Below, piece after piece: positions 8,042 to 17,427 of a stretch of DNA of 50,552 bases (positions are counted from its first letter, which is position 1; each line of letters begins with the position of its first letter). The stretch is from Treponema sp. GTDB taxonomy: Bacteria; Spirochaetota; Spirochaetia; Treponematales; Breznakiellaceae. The DNA is taken from contig JAISCC010000047.1 of assembly GCA_031265845.1 (NCBI GenBank), positions 1 to 50,552 on the forward strand, read 5' to 3'. Under the pieces are notes generated by a model that searched no databases, was not told the DNA's origin, and saw only the letters and a program-made list of their open reading frames with translations. A program made the position numbers and the translations under genes.

Positions 8042-9841
8042 ATGGCGACGGAAGAAAAAAAATTCTATTCTGAGGCGGAAGAAATCGCGCGCCTGCGCAA
8101 AGAAGTGAAGCGCCTCACCCGTCAATTGGATTTTGCGCAGAATACCTTGTCACGGATAAAGGTCGCTTCTCTCGCCCGGGAGAATGTAAACGCTATTCTC
8201 AGAAGCGAACGGATCAGGCAGGATCATACCATGAGCCTTATCCTCCAGTACACTCCCGACATCTTCATCGTTTTTGACGAAAACACCTGCATCCTCTACT
8301 GCGCCGATATTTTTCTCAGAATTACCGGCATTAAGCATGCGGGACTGGTGGTCGGACGCCATTTCAGAGAAGTCTTCGGTCGTTTTGTCCCAAAAGAAAA
8401 ACTTGAATATCTGGCTTCAATATTCAAAGATTCCCTCATCGCCGGAGAATCGCGGATACTCGAAGAAAAATTTAACCTAAGCGGCAAAGGCGGGGAACGG
8501 GATTACGAAACGCTTTTTACCCCCATGTTCAACGATTCCGGCAAAATGGATGGTTCTATCCTGATCCTCCATGATACTACGGAAATCCAGAATGCCATTA
8601 AACGGGCTGAAGAAGCCAGCAAAGCCAAGTCAAATTTCCTTGCCAACATGAGCCACGAGATACGTACGCCCCTCAACGCCATCATCGGGATGGCGAATAT
8701 AGGCGGCGCCGGGCAGGGCGTTGAGAAAAAAGATTACTGCTTGAACAGAATCAAGAGCGCCTCCGCCCATCTTCTCAACGTTATCAACGATATTCTTGAT
8801 ATGTCCAAGATTGAAGCCGACAAGTTTGAGCTTTCGATGACAACCTTCGATTTTACCGCCATGCTTAACAGGGTTATTGATGTATTTGACTTCAAAATAG
8901 AAGAGAAAAAGCTGGTTCTGGATGTTGTCCTTGATCCGGACATACCATCCGCCATTGTTTCTGACGAACAGCGCCTTGCCCAGGTGATCACAAACCTCCT
9001 CTCCAACGCGGTGAAATTCACGCCCGAAGGGGGGAGCGTCACCTTTGGCGCGAAACTGCTTGAGGAAGACGCCGGCGATTGTGTCATAGAGATTATTGTC
9101 GCCGATACGGGCATAGGCGTCTCCCCTGAACAGGAGGCGAAGCTTTTTCATTCGTTTGAACAGGCGGACAACAGCATCTCCCGGAAATACGGCGGCACCG
9201 GCTTGGGGCTGGTAATTTCAAAACGCATTGTAGAGATTATGAACGGCAGGATATGGGTAAAATCGGAATTGGGAAAGGGTTCGTCCTTTATTTTCACCAT
9301 CCGCGCTGGCAAGGGGATACGTGAAAACGCTGAAACCGAAACTCCCGTAAATATGCAGGACCAAGATATAACCGGCTGTTTTGCGGGTTATACGTTGCTC
9401 CTTGCCGAAGACATAGAAATAAACCGCGAAATAGTACGTTCCGTCCTGGAACCCACGGGCGTCCTTATAGACGAAGCTGAAAACGGACGGGAGGCTTTTG
9501 AAAAATTTGCCGCCACGCCGGAAAGATACCATCTTATCCTGATGGATATACAAATGCCTGAGATGGGGGGCTATGAATCAACCCGACTCATTAGATCTAT
9601 AGACGTACAAAAGGCCAAAACAACACCCATCATCGCCATGACGGCCAACGTATTCAAGGAAGACATTGAACAGTGTCTGGCCGCCGGCATGAACGATCAT
9701 CTTGGGAAACCTCTGGACTTCAACGAACTCATCCGCACCGTGCGCCGTTACCTGCCCGAAAAATCGATGGGGAACGAAGGCGCATACTGTTCGTCCTGTC
9801 TCACTGCGGCGTATATGCCCGGCGTCATGAGGTTGACATGA
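8042..9841 (+). CDS. Cytoplasmic hybrid histidine kinase/response regulator
   Basis: 599 residues without membrane segments. In order: coiled coil (5-60), PAS-like domain (65-180), HisKA with SHEIRTPLN (phospho-acceptor His205), HATPase with N-box Asn322, DTGIG (355-359) and GTGLG (385-389), then a receiver domain with acidic Asp457, acceptor Asp502 ([13 protein letters not shown]) and Lys556. No DNA-binding or Hpt domain follows, so output needs a partner or acts by phosphorelay. It sits directly behind the FIST gene, which probably supplies the signal. All catalytic residues are present. The last 20 residues contain CSSC of unknown use. Confidence 0.93.
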   Translation: MATEEKKFYSEAEEIARLRKEVKRLTRQLDFAQNTLSRIKVASLARENVNAILRSERIRQDHTMSLILQYTPDIFIVFDENTCILYCADIFLRITGIKHAGLVVGRHFREVFGRFVPKEKLEYLASIFKDSLIAGESRILEEKFNLSGKGGERDYETLFTPMFNDSGKMDGSILILHDTTEIQNAIKRAEEASKAKSNFLANMSHEIRTPLNAIIGMANIGGAGQGVEKKDYCLNRIKSASAHLLNVINDILDMSKIEADKFELSMTTFDFTAMLNRVIDVFDFKIEEKKLVLDVVLDPDIPSAIVSDEQRLAQVITNLLSNAVKFTPEGGSVTFGAKLLEEDAGDCVIEIIVADTGIGVSPEQEAKLFHSFEQADNSISRKYGGTGLGLVISKRIVEIMNGRIWVKSELGKGSSFIFTIRAGKGIRENAETETPVNMQDQDITGCFAGYTLLLAEDIEINREIVRSVLEPTGVLIDEAENGREAFEKFAATPERYHLILMDIQMPEMGGYESTRLIRSIDVQKAKTTPIIAMTANVFKEDIEQCLAAGMNDHLGKPLDFNELIRTVRRYLPEKSMGNEGAYCSSCLTAAYMPGVMRLT

Positions 9842-9879
9842 CCGGAACGAACAAGTAGCATAGATAAAAAGGAGGCATA

Positions 9880-10674
9880 GTGGCTAAAGAAGGTATTGAA
9901 GTTGAAGGGGTCGTTCGGGAATCCCTTTCAGACGCCATGTTCAGAGCTGAGATGGACAATCAGAATGGGCGCCCCATTCTCGCTCATCTTTTTTTAGAAT
10001 TAAAGAAGCATGGAGCCATGATGGCGGCGGTCTTGGCGCTCGTGGCAGGCGGCGTTTCCATGGCTTCCTGTGTGGGCGTCCGCGCTGATATCGTCATACA
10101 AGCCAACGGCGCCGGTACTATAACAGTGGAGTATAGCGTTTCCCAACCGCTTGACAATATGGGAAAACTGGACGGCAATGAGCGGTGGCGGACGGTTCCG
10201 GTGGGAGAGGCTGATTTCAGGCGCACTGTTGAGCGGCTTGACGGCGTTGAACTGGTTTCCTTCGCCTTGAAAACGAATGCGGCGCAGTCCACGCCTGCGG
10301 CGGTTGTCAATACGGTGAAGCTCAAATTCGACGCCATTGACTCGTTGCTTGGATTTCTTGACGCAACGGGCGAGCGGGCGTCCTTTGCAACCGAAAATGG
10401 AAAAAATAAACTGACGCTTACGCTCGCCCCAAAAAGCGGCGGCATTGATCCCGACTTGCTTGCGCTTTTCGCAACGGCGTCCAGTGGGTATGCGTACGCC
10501 GTAACCGTATCCGCGCCTGCGGAAGGTTCGCTATCCGTACTTGACGCTGACGGCAAACCGCTTGTCATACCAGACGCCGAAGTCAGGCAGGGCGATCCGC
10601 TTTCTTTCAGCGTCCCCATGGGAACGCTGCTCTCCATAGAAGAGGGCGTCGTTTTGGAGATCACCTGGGGATGA
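9880..10674 (+). CDS. IF-1 N-terminus fused to a lipoprotein
   Basis: From GTG 9880, behind AAGGAGG, the first 46 residues match translation initiation factor IF-1 (MAKEGIEVEGVVRESLSDAM..., then ILAHL and KKH where IF-1 has RKH). IF-1 is about 72 residues, so the last third is gone. At Met47-Met48, in the same frame, a lipoprotein signal begins: MMAAVLALVAGGVSMASC, with lipobox Cys at residue 64 of the fusion. The remaining 190 residues are a mature exported domain of unknown function. Separate translation from ATG 10018 is possible but its ribosome site is weak. The gene overlaps the next one (ATGA). Either infA was deleted into the lipoprotein here, or this is a true fusion; a full infA must exist elsewhere. 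Confidence 0.75.
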   Translation: MAKEGIEVEGVVRESLSDAMFRAEMDNQNGRPILAHLFLELKKHGAMMAAVLALVAGGVSMASCVGVRADIVIQANGAGTITVEYSVSQPLDNMGKLDGNERWRTVPVGEADFRRTVERLDGVELVSFALKTNAAQSTPAAVVNTVKLKFDAIDSLLGFLDATGERASFATENGKNKLTLTLAPKSGGIDPDLLALFATASSGYAYAVTVSAPAEGSLSVLDADGKPLVIPDAEVRQGDPLSFSVPMGTLLSIEEGVVLEITWG

Positions 10675-11333
10675 GCGCTTTCTGTCTTTTGTGGACGCCG
10701 TTGTTTTTTCTCTTCTGGTCCGCGCTTGTTCCATACAAGGTTGCTGTGAGCGGCGCCCTTGCGGTTATTCTGGGAAGCGCCGCCGCCATATTGCAGTTTT
10801 TTTTTGGCAATTTTATTGCTGGCGGCGCATTCGGAGGGGAGCGGTGGATCGGCGTTTTTGTTGATCTGGTGGCGTTGCCCGCGTTGTCGCCCCTGCTTGT
10901 CTATGCGCTTTTTCTGTTGCTCCGCATTGCGAAAGATACAACCGGCTTCGCCTGTTTTTCCCTGCTCTGGCTTGCGCCTTCGGGCATTCTGCGAGCTGTT
11001 CAATGGGGCGTGGAAAACGATCCGGCGAAGCTGTTGCTGATTCCCGTGCTGTGGACATCCATTGTGGTCTGCGTTTCTTTTTTTATAACCTTGTGTCGCA
11101 GAAAAAAAACGCTTGCAGCCACTGTAGGTTCAATTATGGGCATAACGCTGATCGCTCCCCTTGCCGCTACGGTGTACTGGGCTTTCTTTTCCCAGAGCGT
11201 ATTGCCGGCGCGTTGCGCCCTTTTGTCTGTAACGCTCGCGGCGCTGGCATATGCGGTTGTGATCTCGTGGCGTTCCCGGTCGAAAGACAAGCGTGAGGAA
11301 ATTTTTCATAAGGACGGCGTATGCAATACATAG
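10671..11333 (+). CDS. Integral membrane protein of unknown function
   Basis: 220 residues with about five to six hydrophobic segments (roughly 5-40, 45-70, 65-100, 115-140, 145-170 and 180-200) and a basic C-terminus (SWRSRSKDKREE). I recognise no family. It overlaps the stop of the lipoprotein gene by ATGA and itself overlaps the start of the Na/Pi cotransporter gene by 13 bases, so it belongs to the same translationally coupled set. An accessory role with the lipoprotein at the inner membrane is plausible but not shown. Confidence 0.7.
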   Translation: MSAFCLLWTPLFFLFWSALVPYKVAVSGALAVILGSAAAILQFFFGNFIAGGAFGGERWIGVFVDLVALPALSPLLVYALFLLLRIAKDTTGFACFSLLWLAPSGILRAVQWGVENDPAKLLLIPVLWTSIVVCVSFFITLCRRKKTLAATVGSIMGITLIAPLAATVYWAFFSQSVLPARCALLSVTLAALAYAVVISWRSRSKDKREEIFHKDGVCNT

Positions 11334-13009
11334 CCATGATTTTCACTATCATAGGCAGCCTCGGTCTTTTCCTTTATGGAATGAAGGTGATGAGCGATGG
11401 CATCCAGCAGTCCGCCGGCGAACGCTTGCAGCGGGTGCTGACGTTTATGACCGGCACCCGTGTTACGGGCGTACTGACCGGTTTCGCGGTGACGGCGATT
11501 ATCCAATCGTCTTCGGCCACTACGGTGATGGTGGTGTCGTTTGTGAACGCGGGGCTGCTCACCCTGAAGCAGGCTATCGGCGTGATCATGGGAGCGAATA
11601 TCGGAACGACCGTCACCGCGTGGATCGTGTCGCTTGTCGGCTTTTCCTTCAATATTTCAACATTCGCCCTGCCCGCTGTCGGCGCCGGATTCATAATGAC
11701 CATGATCAAATGGAAACACAAAGACTTGGGAACGGTGTTGCTGGGTTTCGGGTTGCTCTTCATGGGGCTTGACTTCCTTACCAAATCAATGCCGGAATTT
11801 TCAGTTGAGCAGCTTGAAATAATAGCGTCCGTCGCAAACTACGGGTTCCTGTCGATTCTCTTTGCGGTCGGCATAGGGCTGGGCGTCACCCTGCTGATCC
11901 ATTCTTCCAGCGCGTCGACCGCGATCATTATAACTATGGGATTTCAAGGCTTGATCTCCTATGATTTTGCCGCCGGCATGATCCTCGGCGCCAACATCGG
12001 CACCACCATTGACGCCGCTCTCGCGGCAATCGGCGCCAAGACTTCGGCGAAACGGGCGGCCTTGGTGCATATTCTTTTCAATGTGATTGGAACCGTATGG
12101 GCGATAGCCTTCTTCCATCCGTTGCTTGCGCTGGTCGACTCCATCACGCCGGGCGTTCCCGCCGGCGCCGCGCTTACCGTGCATCTCGCCATGCTCCACA
12201 CGATATTCAATATGATCAACACCCTTGTATTTTTGCCCTTTGTGGATCCGTTCGCCCTCCTTGTCTCGTTGATTATCAAGGAGAAAAACGAGCCGGAAGA
12301 GCTTGGGCATTACAGGCTGGAGTACAAATCGGGATCGCTTCAGGATGCGCCCGAATTGAACATACTCCGCGCCGAAAAAGAGATACGGAATATGGCTGTT
12401 CTTTCCGCGTCAATGTACGCGAAAATCGAAAACGCCCTTCGCGCCTTTCATATAGATGTGAAGGAAATTGATAAAGAACAGTCCGTGAACGCGCTGGTAA
12501 AAGAGTTGGCGGACAAGGAGCGGTACGCGGATGAGATGCGCGAGGAGCTTACGCATTTCCTGATTGAGTGTACCAGACAGCAGCTTAGCCAGTATTCCGA
12601 AAAGAAGGTCTCGGTGTTGTTGAGGATAACGGCGAGTCTTGAGGAGATGACGGACGATTGTTACGGCGCAAGCCTGCTTCTGGAACGGAGCGTCAAGAAA
12701 GACCTCGTCTTCAAGCGCAAGGAGACCGAGGCGTTGACCGAGTACTCCGGCATGGTGGAGCGCTTCCTCAATCTTGTTGAAAAACAGTGGGGAGATCCTG
12801 ATGACGAGGCGAAGCGGCGCGAGAGCGAAGAATTGGAAAATCAGATCAACAAAATGCAGAGCAAGTTGCGGAAGTTGGGACGCAAACGGATTGAAGCCGG
12901 TGAAAATGTCAAGACCGAGCTTCTTTTTATTGACTTGGTGCGGCGCATTGAAAAAGTCGGCGATTATTGCTACAGCATTTCAAGCGCCCTTTCTATGATG
13001 AACAAGTGA
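11321..13009 (+). CDS. Na/Pi cotransporter family protein (NptA/YjbB type)
   Basis: 562 residues. The N-terminal transporter half (residues 1-310) holds the two inverted QSS-type repeats of the family: IIQSSSATTVMVVSFVNAGL with GVIMGANIGTTVTAW, and IHSSSASTAIIITMGF with ILGANIGTTIDA. The C-terminal part (about 330-555) is a PhoU-like helical bundle containing long acidic helices. Members carry out sodium-coupled phosphate movement or export. It could relate to phosphate handling together with polyphosphate kinase (33846-36113), though they are not linked. The start ATG 11321 lies inside the preceding gene. Confidence 0.9.
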   Translation: MQYIAMIFTIIGSLGLFLYGMKVMSDGIQQSAGERLQRVLTFMTGTRVTGVLTGFAVTAIIQSSSATTVMVVSFVNAGLLTLKQAIGVIMGANIGTTVTAWIVSLVGFSFNISTFALPAVGAGFIMTMIKWKHKDLGTVLLGFGLLFMGLDFLTKSMPEFSVEQLEIIASVANYGFLSILFAVGIGLGVTLLIHSSSASTAIIITMGFQGLISYDFAAGMILGANIGTTIDAALAAIGAKTSAKRAALVHILFNVIGTVWAIAFFHPLLALVDSITPGVPAGAALTVHLAMLHTIFNMINTLVFLPFVDPFALLVSLIIKEKNEPEELGHYRLEYKSGSLQDAPELNILRAEKEIRNMAVLSASMYAKIENALRAFHIDVKEIDKEQSVNALVKELADKERYADEMREELTHFLIECTRQQLSQYSEKKVSVLLRITASLEEMTDDCYGASLLLERSVKKDLVFKRKETEALTEYSGMVERFLNLVEKQWGDPDDEAKRRESEELENQINKMQSKLRKLGRKRIEAGENVKTELLFIDLVRRIEKVGDYCYSISSALSMMNK

Positions 13010-13019
13010 GGAGGTTGGT

Positions 13020-14006
13020 ATGAAAAAGACATTTCAGATGTCACTGATGGTCGCCGTCATAGCGGTAGCCATGTCGTGCGCAAGCAAGCCGGTTCCCGCG
13101 CCGGAGCCGTCTGTACCGGAGGCGTGGGAGCAACCTGTCGATGAAAAGCCAGCGTTGGAGCCAGAACCGGAGCTTCCCGCCCCTGAACCGGAGCCGCCTG
13201 TTGGCGAAGCGGACCTTGCGCCGGATCAGGCGGCGCTTGACGCGCTTGCCGCCGCAAAAGCCGGCGCGGACGCTGCGCGGGAACAGGCGCGCGCGGTTGG
13301 AGGCGACGAGGCGTACCCTGATGATTGGGGCCGCGCCGAAGAGACGTACCGCGAAGCCGAGGCGTCGCCGCGTGATACGCGGGGGCAGGCGCGGGAGGCG
13401 GTTGCGCGGTACAAAGCCGCCGCTGACAAATACGGCGCGGTGCATGTCGCCGTGTTGAGAAGCCGCGCTGATGAAAGCCGCGCTTTAGCGGACAGCGCGC
13501 GGCGGGAAGCCCTTGATGTGAAAGCCAATGCAGCCGTGCGTGACGACTATAATGCGGCTGACGCTTTATACAGCCAGTCTGCGGACTCGTATAAGGCGGG
13601 ATCGTTTGAGGCGGCGTCGGAAGGCTATGCGAGAACTGCGGAGCTTTTTGTCGCGGCGCGTGACGCGGCGATAGAAAAACGCGCCGTCGCTGACGAGAAC
13701 CGCGCTTTAGCGGACAGCGCGCGGCAGGAAGCCCTTGATGTGAAAGCCAATGTCGCGGCGCGTGGCGACTATAACACGGCTGACGCTTTATACAGCCAGT
13801 CTGCGGATTCATATAAGGCGGGATCGTTTGAAGAGGCGGCGGAAGACTATGCGGTGACTGCGGAGCTTTTTGTCGCGGCGCGTGACATGGCGATAGAAAA
13901 ACGCGCCGCCGCTGACGCCGCAATAAAAGCCGCCGAGGAGAAAGCCGGGGAAAGCGACGCCCTGGCGCAGAATTCCGTTCGAATTTTGGGAGGAAACCAG
14001 GAATGA
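13020..14006 (+). CDS. Repeat lipoprotein with Pro/Glu-rich spacer
   Basis: 328 residues. A signal peptide ends in a lipobox at Cys20 (VAMSC). Residues 22-65 are a rigid Pro/Glu-rich spacer (PEPEPPVGE type). Residues 66-150 are alanine-rich helical. Two nearly identical 74-residue repeats follow (about 154-301), each with SRALADSARREALDVKA, DALYSQSADSYKAGSFE and AELFVAARD; they look like TPR-style helical hairpins. GAGG precedes the start. The gene overlaps the next by ATGA; both proteins probably act together in the periplasm. I know of no assigned function. Confidence 0.75.
   Translation: MKKTFQMSLMVAVIAVAMSCASKPVPAPEPSVPEAWEQPVDEKPALEPEPELPAPEPEPPVGEADLAPDQAALDALAAAKAGADAAREQARAVGGDEAYPDDWGRAEETYREAEASPRDTRGQAREAVARYKAAADKYGAVHVAVLRSRADESRALADSARREALDVKANAAVRDDYNAADALYSQSADSYKAGSFEAASEGYARTAELFVAARDAAIEKRAVADENRALADSARQEALDVKANVAARGDYNTADALYSQSADSYKAGSFEEAAEDYAVTAELFVAARDMAIEKRAAADAAIKAAEEKAGESDALAQNSVRILGGNQE
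13481..13924 (+). repeat. Two tandem 222-base coding repeats
   Basis: Units 13481-13702 and 13703-13924 are near-identical and exactly 74 codons each, so copy-number change keeps the frame. Differences are scattered single bases, pointing to fairly recent duplication or ongoing homogenisation. Confidence 0.85.
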
Positions 14007-14788
14007 AAAAGCTCTTTTTTGTGGCGCCAATTGTCTTTTTGTGCGCCGCGCATCTCTTTGCGAGGCCGGCGCCTGACGAGTCGTCTTCGGCGGCGCCTTT
14101 GGACTCCGCTCCTGTGGAGACTTCCGGGGACGCGGCGCTTGCAACGGCGAGCCGCGAATCCACGCCTTTCACGTTTACGGTTCCCGCTGATCTCAGGAAC
14201 AACCAGTACTATCTTGAAAGCGTACGGCTCAACAAACTCGCCCAAGAGATGTACGATGAGGGCGATTACGACGCATCCACCACATACGCCCAGGAAGCCT
14301 TGTCATACGCCGAATTGTCCGATAAATACGTGGCTGATCATACCATGATAAACGCGGAGGCAAAACTGACATGGGCTGAATCCATACATGCGGCGGCGCG
14401 GTATCCCGATGAGTACAGCCAAGCCCAAGCCTATTGGGAAGAGGCGAGCGGCGAGTATGCGGCGGAACATTGGAACGCGGCGATAGCAGCCGCTCAAAAG
14501 ACGCTAGAACTGCTTTCCGCGTTTGGGGAGGCGCCGAGGCTTCCGGGTCTTTACACGGTGCGCGGCTGGGAGGCTACAAAGGATTGCCTGTGGAACATCG
14601 CCGCGATGCCATGGGCGTACAATGATCCGTTTAAATGGACGGTTATCTATGAAGCCAACAAGTCTATACTGCCCCGCCCGGATGAGCCGGATTTGGTTTA
14701 TCCCGGTTTGACGCTCACCTTGCCCAGCGTCAAAGGGGAGATTCGAGAAGGCATGTGGCTGGAAGGGGCGGAGTATCCTGATTTCTGA
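14003..14788 (+). CDS. Periplasmic TPR-like protein with C-terminal LysM domain
   Basis: 261 residues. Signal peptide at 1-20 (ending LFA). A short low-complexity Ser/Ala region is followed by helical repeats (about 60-170) with the same DALxYAQEALSYAEL flavour as the preceding lipoprotein. Residues 185-250 form a LysM fold (GLYTVRGWEATKDCLWNIA... PGLTLTLPS), which binds peptidoglycan. It likely anchors a periplasmic complex to the cell wall, perhaps with the repeat lipoprotein whose stop codon overlaps its start. Its own stop (TGA 14786) overlaps the presumed start of argH. Confidence 0.82.
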   Translation: MKKLFFVAPIVFLCAAHLFARPAPDESSSAAPLDSAPVETSGDAALATASRESTPFTFTVPADLRNNQYYLESVRLNKLAQEMYDEGDYDASTTYAQEALSYAELSDKYVADHTMINAEAKLTWAESIHAAARYPDEYSQAQAYWEEASGEYAAEHWNAAIAAAQKTLELLSAFGEAPRLPGLYTVRGWEATKDCLWNIAAMPWAYNDPFKWTVIYEANKSILPRPDEPDLVYPGLTLTLPSVKGEIREGMWLEGAEYPDF

Positions 14789-16193
14789 TATAAGCGCGAC
14801 AACTGCGCGGACGCTCTGGGCGGGACGCTTTGCGGAGAAACCTGAAACACAGGCGTTCGCCTTCCAGTCTTCCATTGCCGTAGACAAACGGCTTGCCCAG
14901 GACGACATACGGGGCGGCCGCGTACATGTAGCCATGCTTGAAAAACAGGGTCTCATTCCGCCTGAAACTTCGGCGGTACTGGATAAAGAATTGCGCGCCA
15001 TCGCCGAAGAACTCGAAAACGGCTCGCTTCACATAGACTTGTCCGCCGAAGACATTCATTCTTTTATTGAAGGCGAACTCACGCGGCGTCTGGGCGACGC
15101 GGGGCGCATGGTTCACGCGGGGCGAAGCCGCAACGATCAGGTCGCCGTTGATTTCAGGCTCTGCCTCAAGCGGACGATTCCGGCGTTGTGCGACGAGATA
15201 CGGGAGACTGTTGTCGTACTGCTTGACAAGGCGGAGCGGTACGCCGAAGCCATTATGCCGGGGTACACTCACCTCCAGCGGGCGCAACCGGTTACGCTTG
15301 GTTGCCACCTTGTGGCGTGGGCGTGCGGACTGAAACGGGACAGGGAGCGCTTCTTTGACGCGCTCAACCGGCTTGACGAGTGTCCCCTGGGAGCGGGCGC
15401 GCTTGCGGGATCCGGTCTGCCGCTGGATCGCGCCGCAACCGCGAAGAACCTCGGGTTCAAACGTCCGACCCTTAATGCCATGGACTCGGTTGCGGACAGG
15501 GATTTCGCCCTTGAATTGGCGTCCGCCGCAGCCATCACCCAGACGCATCTGTCGCGCTTTTGCGAAGACATCGTGATCTGGGCAAGCGAGGAGTTCAAAT
15601 TCATCGATCTCTCCGAAAAGTGGAGCACTGGCTCCTCGATCATGCCCCAAAAGAAAAATCCCGACTTTGCGGAGCTTATCCGAGGCAAAGCGGGGCGGAC
15701 GACCGGCAACATGGTTGCGTTGTTCACACTGGTAAAAGGGTTGCCTTACGCCTATAATAAGGATCTACAGGAAGACAAGGAGGCGCTGTTCGACAGCCTT
15801 GACACGGTTGCGCTGTGCCTGCGCATGTTCCGGGGCATGACCGGCTCGGCGGCTTTTAACACGGAACGCATGGCTGAGTCCTGTTGCGGCGGTTTTCTGG
15901 AAGCCACCGACGCCGCGGACTATCTCGTGCGCAAGGGGTTGCCGTTCAGAAAGGCGCACGAAGCCGCCGCGCTGGTGGTGCGCGACTGCATTGACGCCGG
16001 ACAGCGCCGCATCGCGGATCGTACGCTTGAGCAACTCAAGGAACGCTCGCCGCTTTTTGACGCCGATGTATACGACGCGCTCACGCCCCTTGCCTGCGTC
16101 CACGCCCGGAAAACGCCTGGCGGCGCTTCTCCCGATGAGGTGCGGCGGCAGATCGCTGAATTGAGACGGGACATTGAAACCGTCCCATCCTAA
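14781..16193 (+). CDS. argH: Argininosuccinate lyase, probable AUU start
   Basis: The enzyme splits argininosuccinate into arginine and fumarate. Conserved signatures are TLWAGRFAEKPE near the start, VHAGRSRNDQVA, TYTHLQRAQPVTLG-like (GYTHLQRAQPVTLG) and the catalytic loop SSIMPQKKNPD (residues 285-295). The first ATG in frame (14934) would remove the conserved N-terminus. Open frame extends upstream, but no ATG, GTG or TTG is available; ATT 14781 gives (M)SDISATTARTLWAGRF, with GGAG at 14770-14773 at the right distance. This yields 470 residues, normal for ArgH. The start overlaps the stop of the LysM gene. A rare start could lower or tie translation to its neighbour; a base error in the sequence is the alternative. 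Confidence 0.88.
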   Translation: MSDISATTARTLWAGRFAEKPETQAFAFQSSIAVDKRLAQDDIRGGRVHVAMLEKQGLIPPETSAVLDKELRAIAEELENGSLHIDLSAEDIHSFIEGELTRRLGDAGRMVHAGRSRNDQVAVDFRLCLKRTIPALCDEIRETVVVLLDKAERYAEAIMPGYTHLQRAQPVTLGCHLVAWACGLKRDRERFFDALNRLDECPLGAGALAGSGLPLDRAATAKNLGFKRPTLNAMDSVADRDFALELASAAAITQTHLSRFCEDIVIWASEEFKFIDLSEKWSTGSSIMPQKKNPDFAELIRGKAGRTTGNMVALFTLVKGLPYAYNKDLQEDKEALFDSLDTVALCLRMFRGMTGSAAFNTERMAESCCGGFLEATDAADYLVRKGLPFRKAHEAAALVVRDCIDAGQRRIADRTLEQLKERSPLFDADVYDALTPLACVHARKTPGGASPDEVRRQIAELRRDIETVPS

Positions 16194-16241
16194 AACGCCT
16201 GTAACCAGCGGAGAACATGGTTGTTGTTATTGAGAGGCGTT
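16194..16241 (+). terminator. Stem-loop after argH
   Basis: AACGCCT (16194-16200) pairs with AGGCGTT (16235-16241), and an inner AACCA pairs with TGGTT. There is no T-run, so termination by this hairpin is uncertain. The rest of 16242-16395 has no gene; AAAAGGC-C-GCCTTTT before the Gld operon is a 15-base palindrome that overlaps a TATAAA. Confidence 0.3.
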
Positions 16242-16395
16242 AATAATGCGGGGCGCTCAACGCGGCGTTTTGCGAATGGCATGAAGAAATGCGATCTGCC
16301 GCCAGCGGTTTCCCGTTTTTCCACGTAAATCCAAGTCGGTTTTTTCAAAATCTCTGAAAAGGCCGCCTTTTATAAAATATATTAAGAAGGTTTGC

Positions 16396-17427
16396 ATGAT
16401 AACTGTACAAAACATCACCAAACGGTACGGAACATTTGAAGCGGTAAAGGATGTGTCTTTTACTGTCGGGCAGGATCAGGTGCTGGGCTTTCTTGGTCCG
16501 AACGGAGCCGGAAAAACAACCGTTATGAAAATTCTTACGGGCTATCATTTTCCCACAAAAGGCGAAGCCTTGGTGGACGGCGTTTCCGTGCAGGACAACC
16601 CGGTTGAAGTGAAGAAGCGGATCGGGTATTTGCCGGAAAGCGTGCCGGTGTACGGCGATCTCACGGTGGACGAGTACCTGTCTTTCATTGCGGATGCGCG
16701 TCTCATAGCGCGGACTGAGCGGCGAAACGCCAGAGAAGCGGCGATTGCGTCGTGTGGACTTGAGCAGGTTGTGAGCAAGAAAATCGAAACCCTGTCGAAA
16801 GGCTATAAGCAGCGGGTGGGGCTGGCTCAAGCCATCATTCACGATCCGGCTATTCTGATTCTGGACGAGCCTACGTCCGGTCTTGATCCCAATCAGATCA
16901 TTGAGATACGCTCCCTCATCAAGCGGCTGGGGAAGCGGAAAACCGTCATCCTTTCCACCCATATCTTGCAGGAAGTGGAAGCGGTTTGTTCACAGGTGCT
17001 TATCATAAGCGACGGACGCATCGCGGCTCAGGGGACGCCGGAAGAAATCGCGGGCAGACTCAAGGGCAGCGACACCTGGCGTCTCACGCTGAAAGGCGCG
17101 GATGTTGACGGGGTTAAGGAGAAGCTCTCAAGGCTTGCGCCTGCGGAGCGTCTGAGTGGAATCACGCTTGACGCGGCGGGCGCGGGAAGCGTTACGCTGG
17201 GCTTTTCAACGCCTGCGGACGGAACCGGGCAAGGCGTGGACGGCGAGCGGATATTTGATTGGGCTGTCGTGGAACAGCTCAAGATACTTGGCATGAATCA
17301 GAAGAAGATCAGTCTGGAAGACATATTCGTGCGCCTCACCAGCGAAACGCGGACTGCGAATGCTGAAGCGGGCGCAACAGCGGACGTGGAAGGCGCGGAG
17401 AGCGCCGTTAAGGAGGAGATGGAATGA
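16396..17427 (+). CDS. ABC transporter ATPase, GldA-like
   Basis: 343 residues. Walker A GPNGAGKT (34-41), signature LSKGYKQR, Walker B ILILDEP and a C-terminal regulatory extension of about 120 residues. It opens a four-gene set with an ABC-2 permease (ATGA overlap), a GldG-like protein and a DUF4340 protein. In Bacteroidetes the homologues GldA/F/G are linked to gliding; in bacteria without gliding, including spirochaetes, the set is an exporter of unknown substrate. AAGAAGG precedes the start. Confidence 0.9.
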   Translation: MITVQNITKRYGTFEAVKDVSFTVGQDQVLGFLGPNGAGKTTVMKILTGYHFPTKGEALVDGVSVQDNPVEVKKRIGYLPESVPVYGDLTVDEYLSFIADARLIARTERRNAREAAIASCGLEQVVSKKIETLSKGYKQRVGLAQAIIHDPAILILDEPTSGLDPNQIIEIRSLIKRLGKRKTVILSTHILQEVEAVCSQVLIISDGRIAAQGTPEEIAGRLKGSDTWRLTLKGADVDGVKEKLSRLAPAERLSGITLDAAGAGSVTLGFSTPADGTGQGVDGERIFDWAVVEQLKILGMNQKKISLEDIFVRLTSETRTANAEAGATADVEGAESAVKEEME

